Source: an uncultured Pelagibacteraceae bacterium
GTDB lineage: Bacteria; Pseudomonadota; Alphaproteobacteria; Pelagibacterales; Pelagibacteraceae
NCBI GenBank assembly: GCA_902628195.1
Contig: CACOLY010000012.1
Span: 1 to 33,956, forward strand
Length of the DNA: 33,956 nt
Reading direction: 5' to 3'
Under the pieces are notes generated by a model that was not told where the DNA came from, made no database searches, and worked only from the letters and a program-made list of their open reading frames with translations. A program made the position numbers and the translations under genes. Below, in pieces: positions 1 to 8,265 of the stretch. Within the stretch, counting starts at the first letter, position 1; every line of letters starts with the position of its first letter.

Positions 1-265
1 CAATTTTTTCTGTAAATTCAATTTGTTTTTTTTGTTCAATTTTTTCTTGATTTTGCAAATCCTCTAATTTTTTACTCAAATCATTATAATCTTCATGTAA
101 AATTTTATATTTATCCTCTAATTGCTGCTTTTCAATTTCTAATTGATTCTTTTGAATGTTTAAATTTTCAATGTTTTTTTTTGTATCTGGATTTTTTAAA
201 TTTAAATTTTTTAATTTTGTTAACGCCAAATTAAGTTTTTTTTCTTTTTCGATCACAGAATTCAT
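1..265 (-). CDS. Coiled-coil protein next to tkt, probably DUF4164-like (partial, C-terminus beyond left edge)
   Basis: I translated this by hand. The reverse strand is open from ATG at 265-263 to the left edge, giving 88 codons with no stop. The product is rich in Lys, Glu, Asn, Gln and Leu, has no signal peptide or membrane segment, and from about residue 30 shows heptad-like spacing of Leu and Ile expected of a coiled coil. In many alphaproteobacteria a short DUF4164-type coiled-coil gene and zapA sit beside tkt, so I infer that family from position and character rather than from a diagnostic motif. A zapA gene just left of the window would support it. The gene diverges from tkt and the two share a 55-bp intergenic region. 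Confidence 0.6.
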   Translation of the reverse strand, partial: MNSVIEKEKKLNLALTKLKNLNLKNPDTKKNIENLNIQKNQLEIEKQQLEDKYKILHEDYNDLSKKLEDLQNQEKIEQKKQIEFTEKI

Positions 266-320
266 ATATATATAATTATATTATTAAATAGAATCTTCTT
301 AGTCTAGACAGGATAATTTT
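266..320. promoter_or_regulatory. Divergent promoter region between coiled-coil gene and tkt
   Basis: This is a 55-bp AT-only stretch followed by a short mixed segment between two divergent genes, so promoters for both must lie here or inside the coding ends. An AGGA at 310-313 sits 7 bases before the TTG of tkt and is the ribosome binding site. Several TATAAT-like hexamers occur in the alternating AT tract at 266-295, but composition makes it impossible to choose one by eye. Confidence 0.45.
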
Positions 321-2261
321 TTGAGCAAACATTATAAAGAATTGGCCAATTGTATCAGGTTTTTGTCAATTGATGCGGTTCAAAAAGCAAATTCAGGCCA
401 TCCTGGAATGCCAATGGGAATGGCTGATGTAGCGACAGTTCTTTTTAAAGATTTTTTAAATTTTAATCCAAAAAATCCTAATTGGATAAATAGAGATAGA
501 TTTGTTCTCTCGGCGGGTCATGGTTCAATGCTACTTTACTCTTTGCTCTATCTTACTGGTTATAAAAGTATTTCTTTAAAAGACATAAAGAACTTTAGAC
601 AAATTGACTCGATATGCGCAGGTCATCCTGAATATCACCCCAATACCGGCATTGAAACTACTACAGGCCCTTTAGGACAAGGAATTTCTAATGCAGTCGG
701 TTTTGCAATTTCAGAAGAGATTCTTAAAAATAAATTTGGAAAAAAAAAAATTAATCATAAAACTTATGTATTAGCGGGTGATGGCTGTTTAATGGAAGGT
801 ATAAGTCATGAAGCCTTAAGTCTAGCTGGACATTTAAAATTAAAAAATCTTGTTTTATTATTTGATAATAATTCTATTTCAATTGATGGTCCCACAAATT
901 TAGCTGTTTCAGATAATCATGAAAAAAGATTAAAAAGTTATGGGTGGAATTATCTTAAAATTAATGGTCATAATTATAATGAAATTTCAAAAGCTTTAAA
1001 GAAAGCTCAAAAATCTAATAAACCTATTGCAATCTCTTGTAAAACAACAATTGGTTTTGGATCACCTAATAAAGGTGGAAAAGCATCTTCTCATGGGAGT
1101 CCTCTAGGTGAAGATGAAATTAAATTAGTAAGAAAAAAATTAAAATGGAGCCATGAACCTTTTAAAATTCCAGATAATTTAATAATTGAATGGAGAAATA
1201 TTGGAAGAAAAGCAGAACAAAAAGCTAAAAAGCACAATGAAAAATTTCAAATTAATTTCCATAATTACAAGATAACTTCTCTAAAAAAACAAATTGAAAA
1301 AACAAAAAATGAATATTTAAAAAATTTAAAATCAATAGCTACAAGAAAAACATCTGAAATGTTTTTAGATATTGCAACTAATTTACCTAATTTAATTGGT
1401 GGTTCAGCTGATTTGGCTGGCTCAAATAATACTAAAACAAAAAATCACAAAATCATAAAGCCAGGTAATTTTTCAGGAAACTACATTCATTATGGAGTTA
1501 GAGAGCATGCCATGTGTGGAATAATGAATGGTATAGCGTTGCATAGTAATTTGATTCCTTATGGTGGAACTTTTCTAATATTCAGCGATTATTGCAAACC
1601 ATCAATCAGATTAGCAGCAATGATGAAACAAAGAGTTATTTATATATTCACACATGATTCCATTGGTTTAGGTGAAGATGGTCCTACACACCAACCAATA
1701 GAACAATTAACAAGTCTAAGATCAATTCCAAATCTAAATGTATTTAGACCTTCAGACCTTATTGAAACTTTTGAATGTTGGGAATTAGCACTTAAAAGCA
1801 AAAATACGCCAAGTGTTATAGCTTTAACTAGACAGAGTATTAATCCTGTAAGAGTAAAAAATTTCTCTAAAAATAAATCATCGAGTGGAGCTTACGAAAT
1901 TTTAAGAACTGGAGACAATATAAGTGTTACAATTATAGCAACTGGATCCGAAACTAGTTTAGCAAGTGAAGTTAGTCATAAATTAGCCACAGATGGTATT
2001 TATTCCAAAATAATATCAATGCCCTGCCAAAAATTGTTTGATCAACAAAGTGAAGACTACAAAAATAAAATTTTGAATGAAACTAATTTAATTGTTTCAA
2101 TTGAAGCTTCTGAAACACATTATTGGAAAAAGTATACTGGTAAAAATGGATTAAATTTTGGAATAAATGATTTTGGCAAAAGTGCTCCTTACAAAGATAT
2201 CTATAATCACTTCAAATTAAATTCTGAAAGTATAACAAAAAAGATTAAAGATAAATTATGA
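321..2261 (+). CDS. tkt: Transketolase
   Basis: Transketolase moves two-carbon ketol units between sugar phosphates (pentose phosphate pathway and sugar-phosphate recycling) using thiamine diphosphate in the cytoplasm. At 646 residues it is full length for the family. The N-terminal SGHPG has its conserved His at 27. The thiamine diphosphate motif starts with GDG at 153-155 and ends with an NN pair about 30 residues later, and the activating Glu is in YGVREH at 395. The C-terminal region also carries the conserved GEDGPTHQP stretch. The start is TTG at 321, supported by AGGA 7 bases upstream and by the family's usual N-terminus. The stop overlaps gap by four bases (ATGA), which suggests translational coupling. 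An 11-base A run at 740-750 encodes a Lys-rich loop. Confidence 0.97.
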   Translation: MSKHYKELANCIRFLSIDAVQKANSGHPGMPMGMADVATVLFKDFLNFNPKNPNWINRDRFVLSAGHGSMLLYSLLYLTGYKSISLKDIKNFRQIDSICAGHPEYHPNTGIETTTGPLGQGISNAVGFAISEEILKNKFGKKKINHKTYVLAGDGCLMEGISHEALSLAGHLKLKNLVLLFDNNSISIDGPTNLAVSDNHEKRLKSYGWNYLKINGHNYNEISKALKKAQKSNKPIAISCKTTIGFGSPNKGGKASSHGSPLGEDEIKLVRKKLKWSHEPFKIPDNLIIEWRNIGRKAEQKAKKHNEKFQINFHNYKITSLKKQIEKTKNEYLKNLKSIATRKTSEMFLDIATNLPNLIGGSADLAGSNNTKTKNHKIIKPGNFSGNYIHYGVREHAMCGIMNGIALHSNLIPYGGTFLIFSDYCKPSIRLAAMMKQRVIYIFTHDSIGLGEDGPTHQPIEQLTSLRSIPNLNVFRPSDLIETFECWELALKSKNTPSVIALTRQSINPVRVKNFSKNKSSSGAYEILRTGDNISVTIIATGSETSLASEVSHKLATDGIYSKIISMPCQKLFDQQSEDYKNKILNETNLIVSIEASETHYWKKYTGKNGLNFGINDFGKSAPYKDIYNHFKLNSESITKKIKDKL

Positions 2262-3262
2262 GTATAAAAGTTGGAATTAATGGAATGGGTAGAATAGGAA
2301 GAATGATCGTCCGATCAATCATTGAATATAATAACAAGAGCATTGAAATTAAACATATTAATAACAGAACTAACTCTGAAACTTGCTCATCTCTTTTAAA
2401 ATACGACTCCATTCATGGTAAATTTAAAGGTGAAATCGATTTTGATAAAAATAACCTAATTATCAATAAAAATAAAATTACTTTTAGTCAGGAGACTAAT
2501 ATAGATAACATCAACTGGAAAAAATATGGTGTTGATTATGTTTTTGAATGTACAGGTAAATTTAATTCTAAAGAAAAATTATTACCTCATCTAAACAATG
2601 GAGCAAAAAAAGTTATAGTTTCAGCGCCATGTAAAAATGCAGACAAAACTATTGTATTTGGGGTAAATGAGTCAGAATTAAAAAAAAAAGATAAAGTTAT
2701 TTCTGCAGCATCTTGTACTACAAATTGTCTCGCGCCAGTTGCTCACGTTCTTAATGAGAACTTTGAAATTGAAAAAGGTTTCATGACAACAATTCATGCT
2801 TTCACTAGTGATCAAAGAATTTTAGATAATTCTCATAAAGATCCTAGAAGGGCAAGATCTGCAGGCCAATCTATAGTGCCAACTTCAACAGGTGCATCTA
2901 AAGCGATTGGTGAAATTATACCTGCTCTGAAAGGTAAGTTAGAAGGTGTGGCTATGAGAGTTCCTACCCCAAATGTTTCTTTGATTGAACTAGTATTTTG
3001 TACAAAAAAAGATTTGAGTGTTGAAAAAATTAATTCAGCATTTCAAATCTTTAGTAGAAAAAACAAAGTTCTTGAAATCACAAAAGAAAAGCTTGTATCT
3101 ATTGATTTTAATCATAATCCTGCATCATCGATCGTTGACTTAAACTTAACTAATGTGGTTGGTAAAAATATGGGTAAAATTTCAGCTTGGTATGATAATG
3201 AATGGGGTTTCTCAAATAGAATGTCTGATATAGCAATATATTTGCATAAGAACTTTAACTAA
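2258..3262 (+). CDS. gap: Glyceraldehyde-3-phosphate dehydrogenase, probably NADP-accepting
   Basis: GAPDH interconverts glyceraldehyde 3-phosphate and 1,3-bisphosphoglycerate in the cytoplasm. The 334-residue length is normal. The Rossmann motif GINGMGRIGR is at 6-15, the catalytic Cys at 153 in SAASCTTNC, the partner His at 180, and the C-terminal WYDNEWG is present. Two cofactor positions are unusual. The Asp after the second beta strand that normally binds the NAD adenosine ribose is Asn36, followed by Arg37. The Leu-Pro pair of the S-loop is Asn191-Ser192. Swaps at these sites are known to shift GAPDH towards NADP, so I infer NADP or dual use, possibly in the gluconeogenic direction. It overlaps tkt by 4 bases and is followed by pgk after 11 bases. 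Confidence 0.96.
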   Translation: MSIKVGINGMGRIGRMIVRSIIEYNNKSIEIKHINNRTNSETCSSLLKYDSIHGKFKGEIDFDKNNLIINKNKITFSQETNIDNINWKKYGVDYVFECTGKFNSKEKLLPHLNNGAKKVIVSAPCKNADKTIVFGVNESELKKKDKVISAASCTTNCLAPVAHVLNENFEIEKGFMTTIHAFTSDQRILDNSHKDPRRARSAGQSIVPTSTGASKAIGEIIPALKGKLEGVAMRVPTPNVSLIELVFCTKKDLSVEKINSAFQIFSRKNKVLEITKEKLVSIDFNHNPASSIVDLNLTNVVGKNMGKISAWYDNEWGFSNRMSDIAIYLHKNFN

Positions 3263-3273
3263 AAAATTATTCA

Positions 3274-4449
3274 ATGAAAAAAATTGAGGATTTAAAAGAC
3301 TTAAATAAAAAAAAAATTTTGTTAAGGCTTGATTTGAACGTTCCTCTTAAAGATAGCAAAATAACAGATGCTACAAGAATAGATAAAATTTTACCGACTT
3401 TAAAATATTTAATCAAAAAAAACTCACAAGTTATCATAATTTCCCATATTGGAAGACCTAATGGTAAAAAAGACTCTAAACTATCAATGTTGCCAGTCTG
3501 TGAATATTTGTCCTCAAAATTAAATAAAGAAGTAGAATTAATTAACAAAAGAGTATTTGATATCAATCCTGTCTCATTTACAGAAAACAATAATAATAAA
3601 ATTTTTTTTCTAGAAAACATAAGATTTTATGAGCAAGAAGAAAAAAACGATGAAGAATTTGCAAAGAAATTGTCTAGTTTTGGTGAAATATACGTGAATG
3701 ATGCTTTTTCTTGCTCACATAGAAAGCACGCATCTATAGAGAAAATAACAAAATTTTTACCATCATATTGTGGTATTCAAATGAATGCTGAGGTTAATGC
3801 TTTAAAAAGAGTCACTACAGATATAAAAAAACCAATTGCGTGTATTGTAGGCGGTTCAAAAATTTCAACTAAAATAAGTGTGATTAAAAATTTAATACCA
3901 AGATTTGAAAATATCATAATAGTCGGAGCTATGGCCAACAACATTATAAAATTTAAAGGATTTAACATAGGAAATTCAATTATAGAAAATAATTGTGAAA
4001 ATATAGTTGAGGAAATTTTTTCTGTAGCAAATCGAAATTCATGTAAAATTATTTTTCCAAAAGACGTTGCTGTAGGAAAAAAACTTAATGATAAAGCAAA
4101 AATTAAAGATTTGTCAAATATACAAGATGACGACATGATTTTAGATATAGGACCCAAAACAATAAATTTAATCAATTCAATTTTAGAGAATAGTAAAACA
4201 GTCTTGTGGAATGGACCAGCTGGTTACTTTGAAAATTCCAATTTTGCAATTGGAAGTGAAGAAATTGCAAAAAAAATTGTAAGTTTAGGAAATAATATTT
4301 ACTCTGTAGCTGGTGGTGGAGATACAATTGCAGTTATAAATAAAATTAATGCATTTAAAAAATTAAATTTTGTTTCAACTGCAGGTGGAGCTTTTTTAGA
4401 ATATCTTGAAGGTAAAGAAATTCCTGGTATAAGAGCGCTAAAATCATGA
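3274..4449 (+). CDS. pgk: Phosphoglycerate kinase
   Basis: This enzyme transfers phosphate between 1,3-bisphosphoglycerate and ADP, acting directly after GAPDH. The 391-residue protein is full length. It has the N-domain substrate-binding segment RLDLNVPL with a following DATR, SHIGRP, the LENIRFY stretch and the NDAFSCSHRKHAS stretch. The C-domain has IVGGSKISTK, the WNGPAGYFE segment and the nucleotide-binding VAGGGDT, with STAGGA near the C-terminus. The start is ATG at 3274 in a short AT-rich gap after gap. The stop overlaps the fba start by 4 bases, so the two are likely translationally coupled. Confidence 0.97.
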   Translation: MKKIEDLKDLNKKKILLRLDLNVPLKDSKITDATRIDKILPTLKYLIKKNSQVIIISHIGRPNGKKDSKLSMLPVCEYLSSKLNKEVELINKRVFDINPVSFTENNNNKIFFLENIRFYEQEEKNDEEFAKKLSSFGEIYVNDAFSCSHRKHASIEKITKFLPSYCGIQMNAEVNALKRVTTDIKKPIACIVGGSKISTKISVIKNLIPRFENIIIVGAMANNIIKFKGFNIGNSIIENNCENIVEEIFSVANRNSCKIIFPKDVAVGKKLNDKAKIKDLSNIQDDDMILDIGPKTINLINSILENSKTVLWNGPAGYFENSNFAIGSEEIAKKIVSLGNNIYSVAGGGDTIAVINKINAFKKLNFVSTAGGAFLEYLEGKEIPGIRALKS

Positions 4450-5456
4450 CTGAATTAAATAAGTTAGCTCTTAAAATTTTAGAAAATGGAAAAGGTATTC
4501 TTGCTGCTGATGAAAGCACTGGAACGATGACTAAAAGATTACAAAGTGTAAAAATAGTCTCAACAGCTGAAAATAGAATTTTATTCAGAGAAACGCTATT
4601 TTCCTCAAAAGAAATGAAGGAATGTATCGGAGGAGTAATTCTATATGATGAAACAATTAAACAAAACGCTAGTAATGGTAAAAATATTTCTAAATTTATT
4701 TCTGATATTGGATCAATAGCTGGTATCAAAGTTGATACAGGTGCAAAACAATTAGCAGGAAGTCCTGATGAGAAAATTACTGAAGGACTTGACGGTTTAA
4801 GAGAGAGATTAAAAGAATACTCAAAACTTGGAGCTAAATTTACTAAATGGAGAGGAGTTTATAATATTTCAGATAAATACCCTAGCAAACTTTCAATAGA
4901 TACCAATGCTCATGCATTGGCAAGATATGCAGCATTAGTTCAAGAATGCAATATGGTTCCGATAGTAGAACCAGAAGTATTAATGGATGGAGATCATTCA
5001 GCTGATGATTGTTTTGAAAAAACATCAGCGGTAATAAAAAAATGTTTTGAGGAATTAATATTACATAAAGTTGATTTATCAGGGGTAATATTAAAACCAA
5101 ATATGATTTTAGCTGGCAATGATTCCAAAAATCAAATAACTAATGAGGAAACTGCAAAACTAACAGTCAAATGTTTAAAAGAGTCTGTACCAAATGAAGT
5201 GCCGGGAATTGCATTTCTCTCGGGAGGACAAACTGAGTTGCAAGCTACAGAAAATCTTAATCTTATAAATAAATTCAATGATACAAATTTTATAATGTCC
5301 TACTCTTATGGTAGAGCTTTACAACAAAGTGCCCTAAAACACTGGGCAAAAGATGTAAAAGATATTCAGGGAACACAAAAAGTGTTCGATCATAGGGCCA
5401 GAATGTGTACACTGGCTGCCCAAGGGAAATGGTCAAAAGAGCTTGAAAATAACTAA
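4446..5456 (+). CDS. fba: Class I fructose-bisphosphate aldolase
   Basis: It cleaves or forms fructose 1,6-bisphosphate from two triose phosphates through a Schiff base. The 336-residue protein matches the eukaryote-like class I family rather than the zinc-dependent class II type. Diagnostic stretches are KGILAADESTGT near residue 18, GVILYDETIKQ, the KWRGVYNI segment, VPIVEPEVLMDG, and VILKPNM containing the presumed Schiff-base Lys at 217. SGGQTE and the MSYSYGRALQ stretch follow. It overlaps pgk by 4 bases and the next gene by 14, so gap, pgk and fba form a tight triose-phosphate unit. No phosphofructokinase gene occurs in this window. Confidence 0.96.
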   Translation: MTELNKLALKILENGKGILAADESTGTMTKRLQSVKIVSTAENRILFRETLFSSKEMKECIGGVILYDETIKQNASNGKNISKFISDIGSIAGIKVDTGAKQLAGSPDEKITEGLDGLRERLKEYSKLGAKFTKWRGVYNISDKYPSKLSIDTNAHALARYAALVQECNMVPIVEPEVLMDGDHSADDCFEKTSAVIKKCFEELILHKVDLSGVILKPNMILAGNDSKNQITNEETAKLTVKCLKESVPNEVPGIAFLSGGQTELQATENLNLINKFNDTNFIMSYSYGRALQQSALKHWAKDVKDIQGTQKVFDHRARMCTLAAQGKWSKELENN

Positions 5457-6063
5457 TTCTAAAAAAAAATTTATTTATTTAATTTCACCTAATAATATTA
5501 AATCAGGATTTCTTTCCAATTTAGAAAAAATTTTATCAACAAAAAAAATAGAATTTTTTCAATTAAGGTTAAAAAATAGTTCTTTACAAAAAAAAATTAA
5601 TATTGGCAAAAAAATTAAAAAAATTTGTAAAAAATTTAAAGTAAAATTTTTAATTAATGATGACCCTAATTTAGCTAAAAGATTAAATGCTGATGGATGT
5701 CATCTTGGACAAAAAGATACAGATATTTTAACAGCAAGGCAAATTTTAGGTAAAAAGATAATTGGTATTACTTGTCATAACTCAATTAAATTAGCGAAAA
5801 CTGCAATTGAGTATAATCCAGATTATATTGCTTTTGGAGCGTTCTATCATACAAAAACAAAAAGAGTTAAATACAAGGCAAAAATATCAATATTAAAAAA
5901 AATAAAGAAATATTCAAAACTACCTATTGTAGCAATAGGTGGTATAAATGACGAAAACTACAAAAAACTTTTGTTGAACAAGGCAAACTTTTTGGCTATT
6001 TCAAGCTACATTTGGAATAATAAAAAATTAAAACCAATAGAGGCAATTAAAAAATTAAAATGA
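5443..6063 (+). CDS. thiE: Thiamine-phosphate synthase-like TIM-barrel protein
   Basis: ThiE joins the hydroxymethylpyrimidine and thiazole phosphates to make thiamine phosphate. The 206-residue protein has the family's order of motifs: QLRLK near residue 40 (usually QLREK), FLINDDP, ADGCHLGQ (usually ADGVHLGQ), a GITCH segment where many members have GVSxH, FGAFYHTKTK aligned with the GPIFPTxTK phosphate loop, and VAIGGI before the C-terminal AISS. The loss of the motif Glu and the altered loop leave room for a TenI-like or divergent role. The start is TTG at 5443, inside fba with a 14-base overlap. The 4-base overlap with efp at the other end suggests coupling. The product of tkt, its neighbour in the series, uses thiamine diphosphate. 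Confidence 0.75.
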   Translation: MKITNSKKKFIYLISPNNIKSGFLSNLEKILSTKKIEFFQLRLKNSSLQKKINIGKKIKKICKKFKVKFLINDDPNLAKRLNADGCHLGQKDTDILTARQILGKKIIGITCHNSIKLAKTAIEYNPDYIAFGAFYHTKTKRVKYKAKISILKKIKKYSKLPIVAIGGINDENYKKLLLNKANFLAISSYIWNNKKLKPIEAIKKLK

Positions 6064-6620
6064 AAATAAATGCAGGAGAAATTAGAGTAGGAATGCTACT
6101 AGAATATAAAAATGATTTATGGCAAGTACTTAAAACTCAACACGTAAAACCTGGCAAAGGAGGTGCTTTCGCACAAGTAGAAATGAAAAGTGTCAATAAA
6201 AATACTAAGTTAAATGAAAGATTTAGATCAAATGAAACTGTTGAAAAAGCTTCTTTGGATGAGATAAATTTTAATTTTTTATATGAAGATGAAAGTAACT
6301 ATTTTTTTATGAACCCAAAAACTTTTGATCAAATTGAAATCAATAAAAAAATAGTAGGTAATAAAGGAAAATTATTATCAGAAAATCTTGAAGTCTCTGT
6401 AAGTTTTTATAATGATGTACCTATTTCAGTTGAATTACCAAAACAAGTTAATTGTAAAATTAAGATAACAGATGTTGCATTAAAAGGTCAAACAGTTTCC
6501 TCATCATATAAACCTGCTACTTTAGACAATGGCCTTAATATTCAAGTGCCACCTTTTATAGAGTCCGGAGATATTGTTATAATCGACACTAGAACTTTAG
6601 AGTATATAAAAAAAATCTAA
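6060..6620 (+). CDS. efp: Elongation factor P
   Basis: EF-P binds ribosomes stalled at proline runs and promotes peptide bond formation. The 186-residue length is standard for the three-domain protein. The N-terminal KOW-like domain carries the tip loop VKPGKGGAF at 29-37, with Lys33 in the position that EpmA beta-lysylates in many bacteria, so a lysine-type modification is expected; the modifying genes are not in this window. The C-terminal half ends with the usual GLNIQVPPFIESGD and a DTRT segment. The start overlaps the thiE-like stop as ATGA, and suhB starts 4 bases after its stop. Confidence 0.97.
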   Translation: MKINAGEIRVGMLLEYKNDLWQVLKTQHVKPGKGGAFAQVEMKSVNKNTKLNERFRSNETVEKASLDEINFNFLYEDESNYFFMNPKTFDQIEINKKIVGNKGKLLSENLEVSVSFYNDVPISVELPKQVNCKIKITDVALKGQTVSSSYKPATLDNGLNIQVPPFIESGDIVIIDTRTLEYIKKI

Positions 6621-6624
6621 TTAG

Positions 6625-7365
6625 ATGAAAACGATTTCTGCAAATTTGAATATTATGATAAAAGCAAGTGATAAAGCTTCAAAAATATTGATTAGAGATT
6701 TTGGAGAAATCGAAAAGTTACAAGTTTCAAAAAAAGGACCAAAAGATTTTGTTACAAACTCTGACTTAAAGACTGAAAAAATAATAATAGATGAATTAAA
6801 AAAAGCTAGGCCCCACTATTCTATTTTAAGTGAAGAGAGTGGTTACAGTGAAAATAAAGATTTAAAAAATACATGGGTTATAGATCCAATTGATGGAACT
6901 ATAAACTTTTTACATGGAATACCTCATTTTGCAATTTCAATAGCATTAAAAACTAACAATGAGATAGTCTCAGGATTAATTTATGATCCAATTAAAGATG
7001 AAATGTTTTTTGCTGAAAAAGATAATGGAGCATATTTTAATAATCATAGAATAAGAGTATCTAAAAGAAATGATTTAAATGAATGCTTATTTGTAACCGG
7101 AGAAAAAATGAAAAATGAACCAGATATACCATTAAGAAAATCAGGTTGTGCCGCTTTAGATATGGCTTATATTGCTTCAGGAAGATATGATGGTTATTTT
7201 CAAGATAGATTAAATTTATGGGATATTGCTGCTGGCATCATATTGATTAAAGAGGCTGGAGGAATAATCAATGATATAAACCTAAGCAAAAGTGAAAATA
7301 TAAAAGTAATTGCCTCTAATTCAAATATTAACACTAAATTTAAGGAAAAATTAGTTAACTTTTAA
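6625..7365 (+). CDS. suhB: Inositol monophosphatase family protein (SuhB-like)
   Basis: Members are metal-dependent phosphatases for inositol phosphate and related sugar phosphates; bacterial SuhB also acts in rRNA transcription complexes. The 246-residue protein has the metal-binding signature: LSEESG near residue 70, WVIDPIDGT with Asp87 and Asp90, and WDIAAG with Asp200 before the family's EAGG. Length is slightly short for SuhB (about 260) but no domain is missing. It follows efp with a 4-base gap. Which substrate it uses cannot be read from the sequence. Confidence 0.93.
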   Translation: MKTISANLNIMIKASDKASKILIRDFGEIEKLQVSKKGPKDFVTNSDLKTEKIIIDELKKARPHYSILSEESGYSENKDLKNTWVIDPIDGTINFLHGIPHFAISIALKTNNEIVSGLIYDPIKDEMFFAEKDNGAYFNNHRIRVSKRNDLNECLFVTGEKMKNEPDIPLRKSGCAALDMAYIASGRYDGYFQDRLNLWDIAAGIILIKEAGGIINDINLSKSENIKVIASNSNINTKFKEKLVNF

Positions 7366-7393
7366 TTGTTTTAGAAAAATCTTTTGCTATAAG
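7366..7393 (+). promoter_or_regulatory. Candidate extended -10 promoter for rpmE
   Basis: TTGTTT at 7366-7371 is followed after 16 bases by TATAAG at 7388-7393, and TG one base upstream of the hexamer makes an extended -10. The predicted start, about 7 bases downstream, falls at 7399-7400, immediately before the rpmE ATG at 7401. If used, the message would be almost leaderless. This is reading by eye, and AT-rich DNA gives chance matches. Confidence 0.45.
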
Positions 7394-7400
7394 TCCTGAG

Positions 7401-7631
7401 ATGAAAAAAAACATACATCCTAATTACCATGTAATAAAAGTTGAGATGACCGATGGTACTCAATTTGAAACAAAATCAACTTGGGGTGCTGAGGGAGATT
7501 TGCTAAAACTAGAAATTGATCCAAAATCTCATTCTGCTTGGACAGGCGGTAAGCAAAAATTGATGGATAAGGGTAGAATAAGCAAATTTAATAAAAAATT
7601 TCAAAACTTCAAAACAGATAAAAAAAGCTAA
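7401..7631 (+). CDS. rpmE: Ribosomal protein bL31, zinc-free type
   Basis: This is a large-subunit ribosomal protein that bridges the subunits. The 76-residue product begins [10 protein letters not shown] and contains the STWGAEGD and WTGGKQKL segments followed by FNKKF, as in alphaproteobacterial L31. It has no cysteines at all, so it belongs to the form lacking the CxxC zinc ribbon. The nearby rpmJ product is also cysteine-free, so both zinc-linked ribosomal proteins are in their zinc-independent forms. The stop is directly followed by the ATG of trcR with no spacer. Confidence 0.95.
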   Translation: MKKNIHPNYHVIKVEMTDGTQFETKSTWGAEGDLLKLEIDPKSHSAWTGGKQKLMDKGRISKFNKKFQNFKTDKKS

Positions 7632-8198
7632 ATGTCAAATGCTCCTTTAATGCCAATGGCAACAGCTGTGTGGCTTGTAGAAAATACTACATTAACTTTC
7701 AAACAAATAGCAGAGTTTTGTAAACTTCATGAAGTAGAGGTGCAAGGAATTGCAGATGGTGAGGTTGCAAAGGGTATCAAAGGTTATAACCCTATAATAT
7801 CTGGTCAACTTTCTAGAGAAGAAATCGAATTATCATCAAAAGACGAGAATAGACCTTTAGAAATAAAAAGTACTGACATTAAGATATCAAATTCTGAAAC
7901 AAAGATAAAAAAATATATACCTCTCTCAAAAAGACAAGATAAGCCGGACTCGGCACTTTGGCTTATCAAGCAACATAATATTTTAAAAGACTCTCAAATT
8001 GCAAGATTAGTCGGTATTACAAAAAACTCAGTCTCTGCAATAAGAAATAAAAGCTATTGGAACTATAATAATTTAAATCCTAAGGATCCTGTAGCTTTAA
8101 ATTTATTTACTCAAAAAGATTTGATTGATGCAATAGAAAAGGCTCAAAGAAGAATTAAAAGAGAGCAAAAACAAAAAGAAAAACTTAAACAAGTTTAA
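7632..8198 (+). CDS. trcR: TrcR/DUF1013 family cell-cycle transcription regulator
   Basis: The 188-residue protein matches the alphaproteobacterial DUF1013 family, named TrcR after a Caulobacter protein associated with RNA polymerase and cell-cycle transcription. The N-terminus has MPMATAVWLVENT and TFKQIAEFC, followed by VQGIADGEVAKGI. The second half repeats the theme with SALWLIKQH and a helix-turn-helix-like SQIARLVGITKNSVSAIRN, and a Lys-rich tail ends the protein. The two similar halves suggest a pair of helical DNA-binding-like units. It starts directly after rpmE. Family assignment is firm; its role in this organism is inferred. Confidence 0.9.
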   Translation: MSNAPLMPMATAVWLVENTTLTFKQIAEFCKLHEVEVQGIADGEVAKGIKGYNPIISGQLSREEIELSSKDENRPLEIKSTDIKISNSETKIKKYIPLSKRQDKPDSALWLIKQHNILKDSQIARLVGITKNSVSAIRNKSYWNYNNLNPKDPVALNLFTQKDLIDAIEKAQRRIKREQKQKEKLKQV

Positions 8199-8215
8199 TT
8201 AATGAATAAAATAAA

Positions 8216-8242
8216 TAGACATAAAATTGTAAAAATGATAAT
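8216..8242 (+). promoter_or_regulatory. Weak promoter candidate for rpsU and tRNA-fMet
   Basis: TAGACA at 8216-8221 and GATAAT at 8237-8242 are separated by 15 bases, short of the preferred 17. A start near 8249 would give a leader of about 17 bases containing the GGAGG. The 55-base gap after trcR is one of the larger ones in this series, which makes an internal promoter plausible. Confidence 0.3.
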
Positions 8243-8255
8243 TAATCGTTTTTTT

Positions 8256-8260
8256 GGAGG
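8256..8260 (+). promoter_or_regulatory. Strong Shine-Dalgarno GGAGG that sets the rpsU start
   Basis: A consensus GGAGG lies 5 bases before ATT at 8266. Most genes in the window have only weak AG-rich sites or none, so this is exceptional. A TTG at 8254 overlaps the motif itself and therefore cannot use it, leaving ATT as the start with correct spacing. Confidence 0.75.
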
Positions 8261-8265
8261 TATTT

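Noticed and set aside
3267-4175. Long reverse-strand open frames opposite pgk (117 and 132 codons)
   Set aside because: They lie wholly within a well-supported kinase gene, have hydrophobic low-complexity translations and no family motif. Such frames are expected opposite AT-rich coding DNA.
8254-8265. TTG at 8254 as start of bS21
   Set aside because: The TTG overlaps the GGAGG, so the ribosome could not pair with that site and start there, and the family's N-terminal length fits the ATT at 8266.
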